DNA of 64,000 nt from Sambucus nigra (lineage: Eukaryota > Streptophyta > Magnoliopsida > Dipsacales > Adoxaceae): NCBI GenBank assembly GCA_949130495.1, contig OX422222.1:271984109-272048108 (forward strand), in the 5' to 3' direction. The position numbers and the translations under genes are program-made. The notes beneath the pieces were generated by a model. That model saw only the letters and a list, made by a program, of their open reading frames with translations. It made no database searches and was not told where the DNA came from. This document shows positions 57,209-64,000 of the stretch, in pieces (position 1 is the stretch's first letter; each line of letters opens with the position of its first letter).

Positions 57209-58975
57209 TTGGGACCTTGATGAAATATATTGATGGAATAATGATATGGAAGTAGGTCCATGATTGAGTGTTGGACTTTAATTTTGTGAGAGAGTTAAAG
57301 TGGAGATACATAGGCTTGATTGTGACGTACTCTAATTCGAGATGATAAGAATATAATTACGAAAAAGCGTGAGCGAGCTTAAATTCGTTAGGTTAGTGGG
57401 TTAACATGGGTAACTATTAAATTGATATAATAATGGGTAACTAGGACCCTTAGAGTTGTGTGAATACTCAAATTAATTCGAAAGTGAAATAAATTCGTAA
57501 AGCAAACAAGTACGGTGAATATTAGAGAGAAATATATTACGTACAAGTATGAATAATTGGTTTGTGTGAATACCTATTATTTTACAGGATTGCTTGGGTT
57601 GTGAATGCCTATTGTGTGTTTCCTTGTGATAGGATTAGTAAATTCGATGAGATATTCCGAACTATGTCGATGAGATATTCTGAGCCAGGTTCGAGGGGAC
57701 ATTCTGAACCATGTTCGAGGAGACATTCCGAACATTACTCGAGGAGACATTCCGAACAAGGTTCAAGGAGACATTCCGAATCATTTATCCTTAATGTGTG
57801 AAATACGACTGATAATAGGATATGATGTACTGGGTATAGGTGTGTGTGAAAGATATACCGTCTGAATAACCTACTTATGTGTGATAGTAGTAAGATTAAG
57901 TGGGGTATACATAAATATTGTTTTCAATGCATACTCACGCATGATAGTAGTGAGAACTATTAGTGCATAACTAAAATTGTATAAACTACATATGGGCAAG
58001 AGTGGCTGGAACATAAGTGGACAACTAGACTATATATATAAAATCTACTTGAGTGTAATTACTAGAAAAGGTAGGTAGTATGTACCTAAGATTTCATTAA
58101 GTATGACAACTTAATTTTAAATTGTTGATACTAAGGTAAGAGTAATGATAATTACTAGATGTTCGGGCACATACTCTATGGGCGGTATGGGAAAGTTAAA
58201 GTGAAACTTAACTAATGACTTAATGTAAATTAAGGGTAGCATGTAGCATACTGTATGGGCGGTACTGATGAGATAGATTGTCTGAGGTGTGTATATGTTG
58301 TAGACCTAGGTAAGATGGACAGCGAGACTACGTAGGAACGTTAGGCGAGCACGATAGACGAGAGGTGAGGAAGCTCAAGAGAGTGTGCGTGATCCTAGCA
58401 TGTGTAATCAATAACTGATATTTATTGCGAAAAATTACTTGCTAAATATTTTCAAAACGTTTTGTGTACTAACACTTGATATACAACATTTTTAAAACCT
58501 TTTAGGTGTCCAGCCACAGGGACGCCAAGCGTGATTTCATTCCAAGGATTTCGGAGCTGCATCATAGGTGGGTGTTGCAGGGCATTGACTAGACGCTTCT
58601 TTTACCCTTTCAGATCTAGTGTAGGATCTCAGTTTTTAGCACTCTCGTTTTAGGACATTTTGTCCACTCGTTACATTTGTAGTTATTCTATTGTGTTCGA
58701 TTTTGAGTTGGTTTTATTTCAGTCGTAGTTTTCGGCAAGACTTTATTTTATTCAGTTATTTATGGTGGTTGGTGTTAGTACTGCTTAATTTATATTGTTT
58801 CGCTTGAGTTGTATCTGTTTAATAAAGATGAAATTTGGCACTAGCTTACTTTCACTTAGGTGGTTAGTAATAAAAAGGTTTTCGACAGTGATGCTAAGAG
58901 TGAACCATTTAAGAAACCTGTTTTAAATTAAATTAAGGCTTAATCACCCAAGGTTTAATTAGACGGGGTGTCACA
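57209..58975 (+). mobile_element. Chromovirus-type derivative: 5' LTR, truncated at its left end
   Basis: Aligns with 61706-63543, the right part of the 3' LTR, and ends ...GGGGTGTCACA. The first 1.3 kb of the LTR is absent. It has three fewer 24-bp minisatellite units than the 3' LTR. Confidence 0.85.
57640..57785. repeat. 24-bp minisatellite in the 5' LTR remnant
   Basis: About six units of the type TTCGAGGAGACATTCCGAAC. Read in frame the unit gives the octapeptide S-R-R-H-S-E-x-x, but this is LTR sequence, not a gene. Confidence 0.85.
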
Positions 58976-58977
58976 GA

Positions 58978-58990
58978 TGGTATCATAGCA
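58978..58990 (+). other. Primer-binding site, initiator tRNA-Met type
   Basis: TGGTATCATAGCA begins two bases after the LTR end. It differs from the consensus TGGTATCAGAGC by one base. Confidence 0.8.
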
Positions 58991-60020
58991 TCTGATTCTA
59001 GTGCCCTTAGGATCTGTGCGGCTTTTCATGTTTCGGCTTAGCAATCTTTGATATAGAACCCTATTATAGGATTTTTGTATTCTTATATGTGTGTGCATCT
59101 ACGTTCTTCTGCCAAATTTATATTTAAGGGTGAACTCATACGATTCGACTCTCATTTCAGATGCTGCCCCGGAGAGAGATTGAGCTGCTAGGGCAGCAGA
59201 GGGAGATGATACTAGAGAGGATCATCAGGAGCAAGAGTTACACCCCTAGAGTTCGCGGGTAAGTCAAATTTATTGGGTACACTGGCTGTAGCTGCCATAG
59301 TATGTAGATAAACTTTTTGTGGGATAGCGGAGTTCTTTGGTGTTCTTCACGGGAGAGTGGAGGTGTACATTGAGAGAAGGTTTGAATTATGTGAGGGGTT
59401 ACTACTTTCGAGAATGATGGGAATAGGGTTGATAATATTTCTCAAATATCGGCTGGATAGCGATGGATTTGAACTATCATGGATAGTGGGGTTAAGTTTT
59501 GGTGTTCACAACACCAGGGTATGATTTGTACTAGGTATCACCTGGGAGGGAGTCTATCCTATATATATATATATATATGTGTGTATACATGTTGTATTGT
59601 GCGGAGCGATAGACGCAAAGTGAGGTCTTATATTCTCAAATTTTATCCCGGGGAGTAGGGGTGGTTACAGAAGTGAATCAGGGTGGTTAAATTTATTTTC
59701 GATCAAAGAGAGATAGCTCGGGGTTTATTTTTGCGCAAGAACTAGTGATAGTAATGGCGTGGTATTTTATGTTGTCGTTGGTAGCATAAGGGTAGGCGTG
59801 TATACTTTTGCATTAAGAGACACGTATTTAGGGGTACGTGCTATGAACTGAGGGTCTAACGGATCTCAGCGATCGACAATGTTAGGTAGTAGTATATCGG
59901 GGGGGGGGGGGTTCCTTGTTTTGATTTCGCTTTGCGAGACGTTCCACGCATGAAACTTAGCACAACATTGGAAGTGGGGAGATGTTTAGTCGTTAGTACA
60001 TGGATTGGGTACCTCGGGCA

Positions 60021-60100
<80 letters not shown>

Positions 60101-60399
60101 TATGACTACGGGATGGAAGTTATATAACGAGTTACGACTAGCATAGTCGGGTAACTTTCGTGCGATAAAGCACTGGGATGGGGTGTATGGGTACCCTGGT
60201 TAATTAAGATAAATTTTGTGCGGATAAGCACGAGTATAGGGTGTAAGGGCACCCTGGTTAAATTAACGCATATGTGTGTAAGTTATGGTCAGAAGCGGGA
60301 GAGATAGATATAACGAGCTTATAAGCACGTGACTAGAGAGTAATATTTGAAGCTTGTAATGCTAGGTTTATCTTAATTTTGAGGACTAAATTCCTGTGT
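58991..60399 (+). mobile_element. Non-coding internal region of the chromovirus-type derivative
   Basis: Only 1.4 kb lies between the primer site and polypurine tract. A possible gag start at 59161 gives about 34 codons (MLPRREIELLGQQREMI) and then a stop. No pol domain is present. It contains a run of 13 G at 59899, (TA)n(GT)n at 60021-60099 and a twofold repeat of a GCACTGGGATGGGGTGT-like stretch at 60160-60265. It fits a large non-autonomous (LARD-like) element. Confidence 0.75.
60021..60099. repeat. Compound (TA)n(GT)n microsatellite
   Basis: A TA run to 60056 passes directly into a GT run of about 43 bp. Confidence 0.95.
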
Positions 60400-60410
60400 A
60401 AGGAGGGAAG
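60400..60410 (+). other. Polypurine tract of the chromovirus-type derivative
   Basis: AAGGAGGGAAG, two bases before the LTR start TGAAACACCCCG. Confidence 0.8.
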
Positions 60411-60412
60411 TA

Positions 60413-63400
60413 TGAAACACCCCGTAATTTTGAGTATTTAATATTTAATTATTTTAGGAGTTATAGAAGTAATTAAATTGGAAAAACTTAAATTTATGAT
60501 TTGGAGAAATTATTTGAGTGGAAAGAATTATTTATATTGGCGACTTTTAAGTTTAATTGTCCGAATTAAATGTGTGTCGCATTTTGAGGTCAAAATTTGA
60601 AAATGTCAAAAAGTATTTCGAATGACAATTCTGAGTGTGCGGTTGAGTTCAGATGGGTCGAGATAATCAGAAAAGAGTACCTGGGGGTACCAATTGAGTC
60701 TCGGGGCATTTTTTGGGCTAAACCGGGCCCATACGAGGGCATTCTGGCCTTTTTACATTTTAGGGTGAGGAGACCCACGAATTTTAGAAATTTAAGTCAG
60801 ATTATAAGAGTTGGAGGATAGGGTTAGGGAGAAGAAAAACACACCATAGCCATTAGAGAGAAGAGAGAAACAATTCCAAGGCAAAAAGGAAGAAGTGGGA
60901 TGGATTCAAAGGAGACTTTCACCACAAACTCATTGGGAAGAAAGATTGAAGGAGAAAGATCATCAATCACCAACCACAATCACGAAATCAGACCTATTGT
61001 ACATAAGTCTAGTGTTTATTGCAAATCAAATTCAAGTTATAATACCCATGTGTAGGGAGTTTTAAGAATTGGTTGATTCTATTGAAAACCCTTAAATAAA
61101 TGTTTGAATTGAACACATGTTTGGGTAGGATTGCATGTAGAATGAATCCCTAAGTAAAGATAAAATTAAATTTGAATATATTTGATGATTAACATGGAAT
61201 CTTTATGAGTTCTTGGTTGAAGAACATGAATCTTGAATGACTTAGGGTTTAATTGATGAACACAAGATGTCAATCTTCCAGAAATTTTGACACAATTTAA
61301 ACGTATGCCATTTGAGTTGTGCTTAGAATTAGAGTGTTAACCATACATGACTGAAAAATTATTTCTCTTAGATATCCAATGAACTTGGAATCAGGTCAAT
61401 CGGAATTCAGTAGAAGGAGTAATCAACATTTTACTACAGGGTGTTTGAACTGTTAACATAGTAATCTATCAAAATTTTGACTAGACTTTAAACGAGTGCT
61501 ATTTGAATTTTACTCCAAATTAGAGTGTAAATCATATATTTATGGAAATATATTTCTCTTATATTTCCAATGAACTTCGAATCAGGTCAATCGGAGTTCT
61601 GTAAAGGGAGAAATCGAAATTTTACTAGAGGGTGTTTAATCTGCCAGAAAATTTGAGATTTTTCTTTTTAAGCCTCAAATGTCTAAAATTTTATTGGGTA
61701 AGTGTTTGGGACCTTGATGAAATATATTGATGGAATAACGATATGGCAGTAGGTCTATGATTGAGTGTTGGACTTTGATTTTGTGAGAGAGTTAAAGTGG
61801 AGATTCATAGGCTTGATTGTGACGTACTCTAATTCGAGATGATAAGAATATAATTACGAAAAAGCGTGAGCGAGCTTAAATTCGTTAGGTCAGTGGGTTA
61901 ACAAGGGTAACTACTGAATTGATATAATAAGGGGTAACTAGGACCCTTAGAATTGTGTGAATACTCAAATTAATATGAAAGTGAAATAAATTCGTAACGC
62001 AAACAAGTACGGTGAATATTAGAGAGAAATATATTACGTACAAGTATGAATAATTGGTTTGTGTGAATACCTTTTGTTTTATAGGATTACTTGGGTTGTG
62101 AATGTATTATATGTTTCCTTGTGATAGTATTAGTAAGTTTGATGAGACATTCCGAACTATGCTCGCTGATATATTTCGATCCAGGTTCGTGGAGACATTC
62201 TGAACCATGTTCGAGGAGACATTCTGAACATTACTCGAGGAGACATTCTAAGCCAGGTTCAAGGAGACATTCCAAACCATGTTCGAGGAGACATTCTGAA
62301 CATTACTCGAGGAGACATTCCGAGCAAGGTTCAAGGAGACATTTCGAATCATTTGTCTTTAATGTATGAAATAAGACTGATAATAGGATATTCTGTACTG
62401 GGTATAGGTGTGTGTGAAAGATATACCGTCTGAATAACCTACTTATGTGTGATAGTAGTAAGATTAAGTGGGGTATACATAAATATTTTTTTCAATATAT
62501 ACTCAGGCGTGATAGTAGTGAGAACTATTAGTGCATAGCCAAAATTGTATAAACTACATATGGGCAAGAGTGGCTGGAACATAAGTGGACAGCTAGACTA
62601 TATATATAAAATCTACTTGAGTGTAATTAGTAGAAAAGGTAGGTAGTATGTACCTAATATTTCATTAAGTATGACAACTTAATTTTAAATTATTGATACT
62701 AAGGTAAGAGTAATGATAATTACTAGACGTTCGGGCACATACTGTATGGGCGGTATGGGAAAGTTAAAGTGAAACTTAACTAATGACTTAATGTAAATTA
62801 AGGGTAGCATGTAGCATACTGTATGGGTGGTACTAATGAGCTAGATTGTCTGAGGTGTGTAAATGTTGGAGACCTAGTTAAGATGGGTAGCGAGACCACG
62901 TAGGAACGTTAGATGCGCACGATAGACGAGAGGTGAGAATGCTCAAGAGAGTGTGCGTGATCCTAGCATGTCTAATCAATAACTGATATTTATTGCGATA
63001 AATTACTTGCTAAATATTTTCAAAACATTTTGTGTACTAACACTTGCTATACAACATTTTAAAAACCTTTTAGGTGTCCAGCCACAAGGACGCCAAGCGT
63101 GACTTCATTCCAGGGATTTTGGAGCTACAGCATAGGTGGGTGTTGTAAGGCATTGACTAGACGCTTCTTTTACCCTTTCGGATCTAGTGTAGGATCTCAG
63201 TTTTTAGCACTCTCATTTTGGGACATGTTGTCCACTCGTTACATTTGCAGTTATTCTATTGTGTTGTATTTTGAGTTGGTTTTATTTCAGCCGTAGTTTT
63301 CGGCAAGTCTCTATTTTATTCAGTTATTTATGTTGGTTGGCATTAGTACTGCTTAATTTATATTGTTCCTCTTGAGTTGTACCTTTTTAATAAAGATAAA

Positions 63401-63543
63401 ATTTGGCACTAGCTTAATTTCACTTAGGTGATTAGTAATAACAAAGTTTTCGACAGTGATGCTAAGAATGAACCATTTAAGAAACCTGTTTTAAATTAAA
63501 TTAAGGCTTGATCACCCACGGTTTAATTAGGTGGGGTGTCACA
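60413..63543 (+). mobile_element. Chromovirus-type derivative: complete 3' LTR, 3.1 kb
   Basis: It starts TGAAACACCCCGTAATTTT and ends GGTGTCACA, a start and end common in Tekay/Del-type chromovirus LTRs. Its right 1.8 kb matches the 5' remnant. The open frames at 60597-60821, 62091-62369 and 63099-63296 are incidental. Confidence 0.85.
62140..62355. repeat. 24-bp minisatellite in the 3' LTR
   Basis: About nine units of the same 24-bp motif as at 57640-57785, that is three more than in the 5' LTR remnant. The 72-bp difference accounts for the length difference between the two LTR segments. Confidence 0.85.
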
Positions 63544-64000
63544 ATAGAACAGTAAGTTAAATACTCAACACAACTACTTTTTAAAACTAATGACAATGTT
63601 TATTACGACTTAACTAAAATAAGTTAATATATGGACGACATTGTTTATTAGGCGGGTACGCAGATTTATATCGGATATACGCTATTCATAACCAAAATAT
63701 ACGCTTACTAGTGGACATAAAAGTTCTTATGAGATATGAATTACATCTACATTACATTCTTAACCAAAATATATGCTTACTAGTGGACACAAAAGTGCTT
63801 ATGAGGTATGGATTACAATAACAATACATTCATAACCAAAATATACGCTTAATAGTGGACACAAAAGTGCAAGTACAAATATGATATATGTTTCATACTC
63901 TCATAGGAATTAAAAATGTAAATACCTCTTCGGGAGGGTTTGAAACTTTCTCCTCTCATCAGGACAGTGATTTAAGTTCCCTACACTTTCAAATTGATCC
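63544..64000. other. Flanking DNA right of the 3' LTR; no supported gene
   Basis: AT-rich sequence in which only a 72-bp tandem repeat stands out (63687-63875). The target duplication of the upstream element cannot be checked because its 5' end is lost. Confidence 0.5.
63687..63875. repeat. 72-bp tandem repeat, about 2.5 copies
   Basis: Units start at 63687, 63759 and 63831. They share TAACCAAAATATACGCTTA, TAGTGGACA and AAAAGT. Confidence 0.85.

Noticed and set aside
62091..62369. A small repetitive S-R-R-H-S-E protein
   Set aside because: It is the 24-bp minisatellite of the LTR. The matching stretch in the other LTR differs in unit number.

Overview
The window looks like repeat-dense heterochromatin from the nuclear genome of a flowering plant. 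The DNA is AT-rich, and it holds a large satellite array followed by nested LTR retrotransposons of standard plant lineages (Athila, Tat, a chromovirus-type derivative and SIRE-like copia), CACTA-type DNA transposon ends and MITE-like elements. I see no intact protein-coding host gene. The only recognisable host sequence is a decayed copy of the DNA polymerase alpha B subunit (POLA2). No operon, CRISPR array, tRNA or rRNA was seen. The species cannot be named from this sequence alone.

Layout. 1-10110: about 60 monomers of a 169-bp satellite with higher-order structure. 10111-11189: the 3' end of a CACTA-type element with 95-bp hairpin repeats. 11190-18149: mostly non-coding, with the POLA2 pseudogene at 13597-14505. 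18150-20990: the 3' LTR and 3' UTR of an Athila-family element on the minus strand. 21062-42785: a three-level nest. An old copia relic is split at 22226/40595 by a Tat-type Ty3/gypsy element (22233-40588), which is split inside its reverse transcriptase by a SIRE-like copia element (28742-37674). All three lie on the minus strand. The Tat element also carries an antisense extra ORF relic, a MITE and a 116-bp tandem repeat. 42786-46545: CACTA-like remnants with two exons of an Ulp1-like protease, and a Micron-like element sitting inside a (TA)n tract. 46546-57208: plus-strand Athila sequence, arranged as the tail of one copy, a shared LTR and a second copy that lacks its 3' LTR. 57209-63543: a 5'-truncated, essentially non-coding chromovirus-type element with a 3.1-kb 3' LTR. 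63544-64000: flanking DNA with 72-bp repeats.

Every retroelement gene is broken by stops or frameshifts, so the region reads as accumulated, silenced elements. Three unrelated LTRs carry clusters of CG-rich palindromes just upstream of a TATA box in U3. That shared pattern, the satellite's higher-order structure, the Micron-like insertion and the POLA2 pseudogene are the observations most worth following up. I found no convincing undescribed molecular system.
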